Made by a program: the position numbers and the translations under genes. The notes below the pieces were generated by a model that was not told the DNA's origin, searched no databases, and saw only the letters and a list, made by a program, of their open reading frames with translations. Shown piece by piece: positions 29,895 to 37,252 of a DNA stretch of 64,000 nucleotides (position 1 is the stretch's first letter; every line of letters starts with the position of its first letter). Source of the DNA: Duganella rivi (GTDB lineage: Bacteria; Pseudomonadota; Gammaproteobacteria; Burkholderiales; Burkholderiaceae_D); assembly GCF_009857435.1 (NCBI RefSeq), contig NZ_WWCK01000007.1:310001-374000 (forward strand), in the 5' to 3' direction.

Positions 29895-30473
29895 ATGCAA
29901 GTTCATCTACGTCAGCTTTTGGGCAGGTTTCATACCGGCTATGCGCTCGACAAACATACCCTCCAAAGTATTCCAATTGGAGCAAACGAGCAGGGCCACA
30001 TGCAGTTCGACACCAAACGGACTGACGTCGGGGAGGCGCTATTTCAGCTGAAGTATCGTGGCGACCAAGCGCAGGCCAAGACACTGGCCCAAGCCGTGGC
30101 TGACAACATCGTGCCTCAACTGCCTTACTTCAGCTTGATCGTGCCGATGGCTGCGAGCCAAATGCGTTGGGCGCAGCCGGTGAAGCTGGTTGCGAACGAG
30201 CTCGGCGCGATGCTCAACAAACCAGTGTTCGAGTTGCTGAGTAGGGGGCCTGGCGGCGCTAAATTAAAGGATCTGGTCTCGCGGGAAGAGAAGGAGCGGG
30301 TGCTAGCCGGGACTATCACTCTGAATCCTGTCATTGCTAATGATGGTCGATGGGATGCTCTGCTGATTGATGACCTGTTCCAGAGCGGCGCCTCGGTAGA
30401 CGCTGCGGCTGATGTACTGCGAACCTATGAGAAAATAGGTGAAATATTTGTGGCGACGCTGACGTGGAGGTAG
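29895..30473 (+). CDS. ComF-like phosphoribosyltransferase
   Basis: A 192-residue type I phosphoribosyltransferase-like protein. The PRPP-binding loop is the clear mark: ALLIDDLFQSGASVDAAA at about 154-171, two acidic residues after hydrophobics and then SGAS. Upstream is a partly conserved core (LPYFSLIVPMAASQMRWAQP). There is no N-terminal zinc-ribbon as in ComFC. The substrate base is not identifiable. ATG 29895 follows GAGGGGG. The SLOG gene starts three bases after this stop, so the two are almost certainly co-translated and probably act on linked nucleotides. Codon use looks less GC-biased than in the neighbours, suggesting acquisition. Confidence 0.82.
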   Translation: MQVHLRQLLGRFHTGYALDKHTLQSIPIGANEQGHMQFDTKRTDVGEALFQLKYRGDQAQAKTLAQAVADNIVPQLPYFSLIVPMAASQMRWAQPVKLVANELGAMLNKPVFELLSRGPGGAKLKDLVSREEKERVLAGTITLNPVIANDGRWDALLIDDLFQSGASVDAAADVLRTYEKIGEIFVATLTWR

Positions 30474-30476
30474 CAA

Positions 30477-31076
30477 ATGACGACGGTTTTTATTGCTGGC
30501 TCTATCACTATCAAACAGCTGGATTTCAAGGTGCAGGAACGCATCATGAACATCCTGCATCAAGGCTTTGATGTAATCGTTGGCGATGCTGACGGCGTTG
30601 ATGCATCCATCCAGCGGTTCTTGGTGAATGAGCAGTACCAGCAGGTCACGGTATTCTGCTCCGGCGACAAGCCTCGCAACAACGTCGGCGGCTGGGCCAT
30701 ACATCCGGTCACGACTTATCACAAGCCCGGCTCCCGCGCCTACTTTACGGCCAAAGATATTGCCATGGCTGAAGCTGCCGATACCGGTCTCATGATCTGG
30801 GACGCCAAAAGTACGGGCACACTCAGCAACGTTATAGAGTTACTTAGCCGCAAGAAGGCGGCTTGGGTATTCGTCAATCAGGACAAGGAATTCCAAGCCG
30901 TTAAAAATGTACAAGGATTGGAATTGCTTTTGGAGCGCATGAACCCATCCGATCGATTGATGGCAGACAGCAAGATTGGCCTGACCGAGAAGCTGAATAC
31001 GCTCCGCTCGCGGGAGGCGCAGGCCATGCTCTTAGCCGCGAGCTCACAGCCCCAAGAAGAAGCACCCGCTTGCTGA
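30477..31076 (+). CDS. SLOG-type nucleotide-binding protein
   Basis: A 199-residue protein with a Rossmann-like SLOG domain (SMF/DprA-LOG superfamily) in residues 1-150. Seen are the first strand VFIAGS, the acidic loop VGDADGVDASIQ near 36 and the second ligand motif MIWDAKSTGTLSNV near 102, similar to the YspA-related (YAcAr) group. SLOG proteins bind or cleave nucleotides and nucleotide sugars, and several families sit in conflict and stress systems. A polar tail (about 155-199) is unique. It is tightly paired with the upstream phosphoribosyltransferase. No toxin or membrane effector is adjacent. Confidence 0.75.
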   Translation: MTTVFIAGSITIKQLDFKVQERIMNILHQGFDVIVGDADGVDASIQRFLVNEQYQQVTVFCSGDKPRNNVGGWAIHPVTTYHKPGSRAYFTAKDIAMAEAADTGLMIWDAKSTGTLSNVIELLSRKKAAWVFVNQDKEFQAVKNVQGLELLLERMNPSDRLMADSKIGLTEKLNTLRSREAQAMLLAASSQPQEEAPAC

Positions 31077-31091
31077 TAAAGTGCAGGCAAT

Positions 31092-31124
31092 AAAAAACCC
31101 GCCGTCATAGCTGATGGGCGGGTT
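31092..31124 (-). terminator. Terminator of tRNA-Leu
   Basis: AACCCGCC pairs with GGCGGGTT; the T-run (TTTTTTATT) follows only on the minus strand. It lies about 36 bases beyond the 3' end of the minus-strand tRNA gene and 16 bases past the SLOG stop, so it serves the tRNA transcript. Confidence 0.85.
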
Positions 31125-31159
31125 CTAGACTGTTGCTGATGCGATTGAATACAAGCTGT

Positions 31160-31244
31160 TGGTGCCCCGGGCCGGAATCGAACCGGCACGCCTTGCGGCG
31201 GCGGATTTTGAGTCCGCTGCGTCTACCAATTCCACCACCGAGGC
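31160..31244 (-). tRNA. tRNA-Leu (anticodon CAA)
   Basis: 85 bases on the minus strand with encoded CCA. The acceptor stem GCCTCGG pairs with CCGGGGC (one G-U). The anticodon stem GCGGA/TCCGC encloses the loop CTCAAAA, giving anticodon CAA for UUG codons. The variable arm is long, as in class II tRNAs, and the T-loop GTTCGAATC is standard. It is the only tRNA seen in the window. Confidence 0.96.
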
Positions 31245-31267
31245 AGGTGTATTGCAATGCGACCCGC

Positions 31268-31296
31268 ATTATCTCCGATTTGCCCATAGCCTGCAA
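31268..31296 (-). promoter_or_regulatory. Promoter of tRNA-Leu
   Basis: On the minus strand TTGCAG (31296-31291) and GATAAT (31273-31268) are separated by exactly 17 bases, a good sigma-70 match. The predicted start is about 20 bases before the tRNA 5' end, and a GC-rich discriminator (GCGGG) follows the -10, as in stringently controlled stable RNA genes. Confidence 0.75.
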
Positions 31297-31400
31297 CCCT
31301 CTGTTCAATTTTTACAATTTCACAAGGTTTCCGACGCGCCGAAGCAGGTATCATCACGCTTACCGCCAGACTTTGCCGGTTCCCGCCGGCCCTGAGACGC

Positions 31401-33362
31401 ATGAAAAATAATAAGATCCGCGAGATTATCCTTGGAAAACCGCTCGACCCGATGAAGAGCGAGACGCGCCATTCGATGGCGCTGGTGGCCTTTTTGGCAT
31501 GGGTCGGCCTAGGCGCCGACGGCCTGTCCTCCTCTGCCTACGGCCCCGAAGAAACCTTCCGCGCCCTCGGTGGCCACACCCATCTCGGCTTGTATATGGC
31601 GATTGCCACCGCCGTCACGGTGTTCATCATCGCACTGGCCTACAACCAGGTGATCGAGCTGTTCCCGACCGGTGGCGGCGGCTACCGCGTGGCGAGCAAG
31701 CTGGTGGGGCCGTACATGGGCTTGATCTCGGGCTGTGCGCTGATTCTCGACTACGTGCTGACGATTGCGATTTCCATCGCCTCCGGCGTCGATGCCCTGG
31801 CGTCGTTCCTGCCGCTCGGCTTCCAGCCCTACAAGCTATGGGCCGAGATGTTTTTCATCGGCTTGCTGATTGTGATGAATCTGCGCGGGTTGAAAGAGGC
31901 GATTCAGATTCTGCTGCCGATTTTCCTCGGCTTCGTGGTCACGCACTTGGTGCTGATTGTGTACGGCATCTTCGCCCACGCCTCGCACTTGCCGGAGCTG
32001 ATTCCGAGCACTGTGGCTGAGACCACGGACCTTGCCAGCCATATCGGCTGGGCCGGCGTGGCTGGCATGCTGTTGCTGGCCTATTCGCAGGGCGGCGGCA
32101 CCTACACTGGCCTGGAGGCGGTATCCAATAATGTCAATCTGCTGGCCGAGCCACGCGTGCGTACCGGCAAGGTGACGATGCTGTACATGGCCTTGTCGCT
32201 GGCGTTCACGGCCGGCGGCATCATCTTGCTGTACCTGCTCTGGGATGCGCAGCCGGTGCCAGGCGAGACCTTGAATGCTTCTACCTTTAAAACCATCATC
32301 GCCAGCATGGGTCTTGGCGGCGAGGTGGTGAACCAGGTGCTGCTGGTGATCGTGCTGGCGTTTGAGGCCGGCCTGCTGTTTGTGGCAGCGAATACCGGTT
32401 TCCTCGGTGGCCCGTCCGTGCTGGCGAATATGGCCGGCGATTCGTGGGTGCCGCACAAGTTCCGCTACCTGTCGACGCGGCTGGTAACGCAGAACGGTAT
32501 CCTGGTGATGGGCATCGCCGCGCTGGCGATCTTGTGGTGGACGGGCGGTAGCGTGACCTTGCTGGTGGTGCTGTATTCGATTTCGGTGTTTCTGACGTTT
32601 GCGATTTCTTTGTTCGGGCTGGTGTTGTACTGGTCGCGCAATCGCAAGAAGGGGACGCAGTGGAAACGGCGCTGGCTGCTGTCGGCGCTGGGCTTTGTGA
32701 TTTGCGCAGGTATTTTGATCGTGCTGCTGATCGAGAAATTTGCCGAGGGCGGCTGGGCGACCGCCGCCATCATTGCCGCGATGGCGGCGTTTTGCTACTA
32801 CATCCGCAAGCATTACCGCGAGACCAAGCAGGCGATTCATTCGGTGGATGAGGTGTTTGCATCGCAGCCGTTCGGCTCGAACGCGGAGCCGATTGAGCCG
32901 CATCAGGAAGACCAGACGGCGGTGTTCATTGTCGGCACCTCGCGCGGCGGCGGTTTGCATGCGCTGCTGTGGGTGCAGCGCATGTTCCCCGGGCACTTCA
33001 AGAATTTCCTGTTCGTGAATGCGCGCACGGTAGACTCGCACGCTTACGGCGGCGAGGGCGCGCTGGAGCAGATGCGTGAAGAGGCGGCGGAGACGCTGGA
33101 GTTTTTCGTCGATTTCTGTCACAGCCACGGCATGGCAGCTTCGTCGTATCTCGGCTTTGGCACGGATGCGGTGGAGGAGGTGACGCGCTTGTGTGAAGAA
33201 ATCAACCGCGAGTTCCCGCATTCGATTTTCTTCACGAGCAAGCTGATCTTCGCCTCCGACAACTGGTTCACGCGCCTGCTGCACAATCAGGCGGCGCTAG
33301 CCGCGCAGCGCCGCCTGCACTTGGAAGGTTTGCAGATGGTGATCCTGCCGATGAAAGTGTAA
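31401..33362 (+). CDS. APC-superfamily permease, KimA-like potassium importer
   Basis: A 653-residue membrane protein with about 12 helices in residues 25-480 and a soluble C-terminal domain (about 500-653). The N-terminus ILGKPLDP plus GADGLSSSAYGPEE near 40 and LFPTGGGGYRVAS near 88 match the KimA (YdaO) type of high-affinity potassium-proton symporter, and the C-terminal domain has a USP-like start, VFIVGTSRGGG. An amino acid permease role cannot be excluded. Gram-positive KimA is inhibited by c-di-AMP, a nucleotide not expected in this lineage. It converges on the FtsH-like gene with a 95-base overlap. The ATG lacks a strong ribosome site. Confidence 0.8.
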   Translation: MKNNKIREIILGKPLDPMKSETRHSMALVAFLAWVGLGADGLSSSAYGPEETFRALGGHTHLGLYMAIATAVTVFIIALAYNQVIELFPTGGGGYRVASKLVGPYMGLISGCALILDYVLTIAISIASGVDALASFLPLGFQPYKLWAEMFFIGLLIVMNLRGLKEAIQILLPIFLGFVVTHLVLIVYGIFAHASHLPELIPSTVAETTDLASHIGWAGVAGMLLLAYSQGGGTYTGLEAVSNNVNLLAEPRVRTGKVTMLYMALSLAFTAGGIILLYLLWDAQPVPGETLNASTFKTIIASMGLGGEVVNQVLLVIVLAFEAGLLFVAANTGFLGGPSVLANMAGDSWVPHKFRYLSTRLVTQNGILVMGIAALAILWWTGGSVTLLVVLYSISVFLTFAISLFGLVLYWSRNRKKGTQWKRRWLLSALGFVICAGILIVLLIEKFAEGGWATAAIIAAMAAFCYYIRKHYRETKQAIHSVDEVFASQPFGSNAEPIEPHQEDQTAVFIVGTSRGGGLHALLWVQRMFPGHFKNFLFVNARTVDSHAYGGEGALEQMREEAAETLEFFVDFCHSHGMAASSYLGFGTDAVEEVTRLCEEINREFPHSIFFTSKLIFASDNWFTRLLHNQAALAAQRRLHLEGLQMVILPMKV

Positions 33363-35238
33363 GTTTGTCTTCTAACAGCGCGAAGATGGCGTCCTTGGAG
33401 AGGACATATTGTTCCATGAGGACGTCCTTCAGTTCGGTCATCGGTTCGCGGTAGTCGGCGATGGCGGTCAGGGTGTAGCTGTAGAGCTCGTCGGCTTTGG
33501 CTTGAACTTGGTCGAGGCCGCCTTCTTTGTTTTTGAATTGGCTGAGGTCGATCTTCGAGCGCGAGTACATCGACAGTTTGTTGACCATCAGATCCAGCAT
33601 CGAGGTGGCTTTCTCGATGTCGTTCTGGCTGCCGACCGAGATGCCGCGCGCGCCGTAGAACAACTCTTCCGCCGCCACGCCGCCGTACAGCTGGATCACG
33701 TCGCGCTCCAGTTCTTCCAGTGTCTTCAGGGCCACGTCATCCGAGGCCGACAGCACATAGCCCAAGGCGCCCAGCTTGGAGACCGATTCAGTCGAAATCT
33801 TCAGCAGCGGCGAGCGTTCTTTCACTTCAGCCAGCGACAGGCCTTCGCGCAGCCATGGATCGATTTGCATGAAGAAGTGGCCCAGCTCGTGCAAGGCGAC
33901 ACGCTCGCGCTGGCGCGTTTTCTCGGCCGTGGTAGCGCGGTCAGTCAGGCCGATGGTGGCGCGCTCAAAGGCACGGAACATCAGTTCGGTGTTGATGATT
34001 TTGTTCTCCTGGATCGACAGCATGCTGGCCCGTTCCACCACGGTTTGCAGCACCGCCGGACTCAGGTTGGCAGTAATCTCGGCCACATGATCCAGCTGCA
34101 AATCTTCCCAGTCGACACAGCCCTCGGCCTTGCGCGCGAGGAAGGAGTGCAGCAGCTCGCGCCGCTCGGCCTTGTTCGGCAAGCGGAAGTTGATCTTCAC
34201 CGAGAAGCGCCGCAGCATTGCTTCATCCATGCGCGACGAGGCGTCGTCAAAGTTGGAGGCCACCACCCAGATCACGCCGTCCGCCTTGTCGCTGCGCACG
34301 CCGTCGAGCAAGCCCAGCAGCGTATTCGCGGTATCGTCTTCCCATTTCTTTTCACCGCGGCCGCGCGGCATGAACAAGCCCTGCGCTTCGTCGAGGAAGA
34401 TGATGCACTTGCCGCGCGCGCAGGCCTTGCGGTGCAGCGCATGCAGCGCTTTCGAGCCGCCGCCGACATAGCCCGATTCCAGCGCTGAAGCAGACGCCTG
34501 AATCAACGGAATATCCAGCCGCTTGGCCAGGTAGCCGGCCAGCTTGGTCTTGCCGGTGCCCGCCGGCCCGGTCAGCATGACGTTGAACGGCTTGTCGATA
34601 TCGTGCTCTTTATACAGGGCGCGGTTGCGGATCATGTCTTCCAGGTGCAGCACTTCCTGCTTGATGTCTTCCATGCCGATCAAATCGTCCATGCTGCCGC
34701 CCAGCTGATCCGGCGTCATGACATTGGCGTTCGTGCCCATGCCGGGCAGGGCATGGCGCAGCAGGAACAGCGCCACTACCAGCAACAGAATATCCACGAC
34801 GTGACGGCCAAGGAAAGCGCCCACGCGCCCCAGCTTGCTGTCATCTTCATCGCGCATCACTGCCTTGTGCGAAGCGAGGTAATCTTCGCGCGCAATGGCG
34901 TAAGGGATGTTGTTGCGCAGCAGGACTTCGCGCTCCAGGCTCAGGTGGGTCGTGCCCGGCACTTTGACCACCACCAGCTTGGCGTCGTTCTTCATCTTGA
35001 TGATGTAGCGCGGCGCGTCCGATTGCGGCGCCGCCACCAGCAGGTATTCGAGCTGGGCACGTTGCGCCGGCAGCGCCGTGATCTGGGCGATGTCTTGCGT
35101 GTGCAGCACCGGGCTGCCGTCCTGCGGCACTTCGGCGCGCAGGCCCAGCACGATGACCAGTGTGACCGTCACCGCCAGCAGGGCGGCACGGATGTAGTTG
35201 TTACGCAGGGCAGATTGAAGTTTGTGCAAGGTAAACAT
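33268..35238 (-). CDS. Divergent FtsH-like AAA+ membrane metalloprotease
   Basis: A 656-residue protein with FtsH topology: helix 1 (about 18-36), a periplasmic domain of about 100 residues, helix 2 (about 145-165), AAA+ (about 185-420) and an M41-like domain. Walker A is GPAGTGKTKLAG, Walker B IIFLDEAQG, the pore loop YVG, and the zinc motif HELGH with the downstream NDIEKAT Asp is kept, so it may be proteolytic. The arginine-finger region is altered (MLRRFSVKI instead of LLRPGRFD). It differs enough from housekeeping FtsH to be an extra paralogue. ATG 35238 is preferred; a TTG at 35376 would add a Pro/Ala-rich leader. Confidence 0.8.
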   Translation of the reverse strand: MFTLHKLQSALRNNYIRAALLAVTVTLVIVLGLRAEVPQDGSPVLHTQDIAQITALPAQRAQLEYLLVAAPQSDAPRYIIKMKNDAKLVVVKVPGTTHLSLEREVLLRNNIPYAIAREDYLASHKAVMRDEDDSKLGRVGAFLGRHVVDILLLVVALFLLRHALPGMGTNANVMTPDQLGGSMDDLIGMEDIKQEVLHLEDMIRNRALYKEHDIDKPFNVMLTGPAGTGKTKLAGYLAKRLDIPLIQASASALESGYVGGGSKALHALHRKACARGKCIIFLDEAQGLFMPRGRGEKKWEDDTANTLLGLLDGVRSDKADGVIWVVASNFDDASSRMDEAMLRRFSVKINFRLPNKAERRELLHSFLARKAEGCVDWEDLQLDHVAEITANLSPAVLQTVVERASMLSIQENKIINTELMFRAFERATIGLTDRATTAEKTRQRERVALHELGHFFMQIDPWLREGLSLAEVKERSPLLKISTESVSKLGALGYVLSASDDVALKTLEELERDVIQLYGGVAAEELFYGARGISVGSQNDIEKATSMLDLMVNKLSMYSRSKIDLSQFKNKEGGLDQVQAKADELYSYTLTAIADYREPMTELKDVLMEQYVLSKDAIFALLEDKLTLSSAGSPSANLPSAGGAARLAPPDCAAGA

Positions 35239-35628
35239 GTTGCCATCCAAGGCATGGGCATGCTGCCGGGGCCGGGCGCGAGGATAGGGCGCAGCAGCCG
35301 GGGCCGCCGTAACCGGCTGCGCAGAGCGGGGCGCGGCCGGAAGGGGTTGAATGCTGCCGTACGGCAATGCATTCAATGCGCAACTATAGCCCCGTTGACG
35401 GGTTTTGTATCAGATGGCCCCCACAAAAAGCCGCAACGCGCAACACCTGCGCTTGCGCCACCGTCTATGCCGGTTTTTTTGCAGTTGGTGCGCGTGCTTT
35501 TACCGCTCGTCGCATCCGCCAGATCTTTGACAAGGGCTTTGTTAATCTGCTCACGTCTACCGCTGAATTACAGATTGCAGCGGTGGCTCCCGGAAGTAAA
35601 TCAACGTACAACTTAATGGAGCACACCA
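35239..35628. other. Intergenic region upstream of the FtsH-like and small secreted protein genes
   Basis: About 390 bases hold the 5' regions of two divergent units. The part next to the protease stays open in its frame to 35376 (Pro/Ala-rich), so it may be leader or coding. TTGACA at 35527-35532 looks like a -35 element for the plus-strand gene, but no -10 lies at 16-18 bases. No RNA gene was recognised. Confidence 0.35.
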
Positions 35629-36018
35629 ATGAAAACGATCCTTGCCGGCATCGCGGCCTCGCTCGCCCTGACCTCGCTGTCCATCGCCCACGCTGACGAT
35701 ATGAGCGTGCAAATCAAATCCAAATCGCCGCAGCGTTATCACATGGTCGAACAGGATTTCTTCAATTTCAATAATGTCTACCTGCTGGAAAACGGCCAGC
35801 GCATTGCCTTCACCGCCCGCATGAGCATGTTCTACACCCAGCTCGCTGATGGCGCCAGGGTGCGGATCTACCCGATCTCGTCACGTGCTTTTGTCACCGA
35901 AAACGGTGCCCGCATCGAGTTCCGCGAACAAGGCGAAACCGTGGGCATCGCCAATTTTGAAAAATTGTCGCCGGCCAGCCAGTTGGCCGCCAACACCACC
36001 ATGACCGCGCGCCGCTAA
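35629..36018 (+). CDS. Small secreted protein, paralogue A
   Basis: A 129-residue protein of unknown function with a signal peptide (about 1-22, ending SIAHA). The mature part has a pattern shared with the next gene: LxNGxRxxFT, YxQL, VxIxP, FVTxxGxRIxF and a final IxNxExL. This suggests a small beta-rich periplasmic domain. There are no cysteines in the mature region and no known motif. ATG 35629 follows GGAG. The paralogue starts 32 bases after the stop, so the pair is likely one operon arising by tandem duplication. Confidence 0.8.
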   Translation: MKTILAGIAASLALTSLSIAHADDMSVQIKSKSPQRYHMVEQDFFNFNNVYLLENGQRIAFTARMSMFYTQLADGARVRIYPISSRAFVTENGARIEFREQGETVGIANFEKLSPASQLAANTTMTARR

Positions 36019-36050
36019 GCAACGCGCCCTTTACATCTAGGAGAGTTACC

Positions 36051-36461
36051 ATGAAAACCACCCTGCTGAGCGTGGCCGTTGCCGCCGCATTGTCGATCAC
36101 TACGCTGGCCCATGCCGCCGGCCCGGACAACGAGAGCGTGAAGATCAGCGCGCCGGTCGCGACCGACTTCAAATTCAAGCCGCAAGAGTTTTCGGACTAC
36201 CTGTATTCCTACCAGTTGAGCAACGGCGAGCGCCTGCGCTTCACGCAGAAAGTGGCGCACTACTACGCCCAGCTCGACGGCCAGAAAAAAGTGGAAATCT
36301 TCCCGGTGGCACCAGGCGAGTTCGTCACCCACGCCGGCACCCGCATCAGCTTTGCCGATGCCGGCTTCGAGCTGACCATCGACAACTACGAGCGTTTGCC
36401 GATGTCGGCGCAGCGCGCCGCGCAACTGCCGGCCGGCACCACGGTGGTGGCGACGCGCTAA
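36051..36461 (+). CDS. Small secreted protein, paralogue B
   Basis: A 136-residue protein with a signal peptide (about 1-22, ending LAHAA), homologous along its length to paralogue A (shared LSNGERLRFT, YYAQL, FVTHAGTRISF, IDNYERL), though clearly diverged. The start follows AGGAG with good spacing. No function is known; the two may form a complex or act on the same envelope target. It converges on the solute-binding protein gene, stops six bases apart. Confidence 0.8.
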   Translation: MKTTLLSVAVAAALSITTLAHAAGPDNESVKISAPVATDFKFKPQEFSDYLYSYQLSNGERLRFTQKVAHYYAQLDGQKKVEIFPVAPGEFVTHAGTRISFADAGFELTIDNYERLPMSAQRAAQLPAGTTVVATR

Positions 36462-36467
36462 GCGCGC

Positions 36468-37196
36468 TCACTTCCCGGCTTGATCGTATTTGCGCTCGAG
36501 CCGGGTGAAGCTGCCGTCGCGCCGCATGTCGGCCAGGGCGGCGTTGAGCTTGTCGATCAGCTCATCGGGGACGGAGGGATTGCAGGCAAGGTAGACCTTC
36601 ACGCGATGGAACACCAGCAGCGGCACCACCTGGTCCGACCAGTCGGGATGGCCGGGTACGGCGGCGCCGTTGCGGATCGCCACCGCCCACAGGTCGATGC
36701 GGTTGAGCAGTAGCTTTTGCGGATTGACCAGGTCGTTGCTGACGGCGTCGACATTGAAGCCGCGGCTGCGCAGGTACTCGTCGCGGGCGTCGCCGATGTA
36801 GGTGCCGATGCGCAGCTTGCGCGCATCGTCGATGCTGTTGAGCGGGAAGGCGTGATCGGCGCGGCCCCAGAACTGCCACTCGGCCTCGTCGGTCGGCCCC
36901 ACCCATTTGAACAGCGATTCGCGCTCCGGCGTGCGCGAGGTCGAATACACGCAGGTCTGCCCCTGCGTTTGCGCCATCATGAAGGCGCGCTTCCACGGCA
37001 GCATCTCGATTTTGTAATCGGTGCCGGTGCGGCTCATCAGTTCGCGGATTTTATCGGTGGCGCGGCCGGTGATCACGCCGTCGGCGCCGCGCATGCTCGA
37101 TGGCGGCGAGTGCTCGGTGGTGATGTTGAGGGACGCGGCTACGGCCGCATCCGTGCAAGTCGCCAGCAGGAATAATGTCGTGATGATAAGTCGCAT
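36468..37196 (-). CDS. Periplasmic solute-binding protein, SBP_bac_3-like
   Basis: A 242-residue protein with a signal peptide (1-20, ending AVAA). The mature region begins with a strand typical of type II binding proteins (LNITTEHSPPSS), then GRATDKIRELMSRTG and a hinge pattern (LRIGTYIGDARDEYLRSRG), matching the amino acid-binding-like SBP_bac_3 family often seen in Burkholderiales as orphan receptors without permease genes. The ligand is unknown. ATG 37196 was chosen because it opens directly into the signal peptide; a longer frame to 37328 would precede it with a Pro/Gly-rich stretch. No ABC permease is adjacent. Confidence 0.82.
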   Translation of the reverse strand: MRLIITTLFLLATCTDAAVAASLNITTEHSPPSSMRGADGVITGRATDKIRELMSRTGTDYKIEMLPWKRAFMMAQTQGQTCVYSTSRTPERESLFKWVGPTDEAEWQFWGRADHAFPLNSIDDARKLRIGTYIGDARDEYLRSRGFNVDAVSNDLVNPQKLLLNRIDLWAVAIRNGAAVPGHPDWSDQVVPLLVFHRVKVYLACNPSVPDELIDKLNAALADMRRDGSFTRLERKYDQAGK

Positions 37197-37252
37197 GGGC
37201 TGGCCGCTTTCTGCTGAAAAGCATAGCAGCAATGCCAGCCGTGCGGCAACAC

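Noticed and set aside
29895..31244. Genomic island integrated at tRNA-Leu with a flanking att repeat
   Set aside because: No integrase and no second copy of the tRNA 3' end was seen on the left side; acquisition remains only a codon-use impression.
35527..35532. TTGACA as promoter -35 for the small secreted protein pair
   Set aside because: No acceptable -10 at 15-19 bases.
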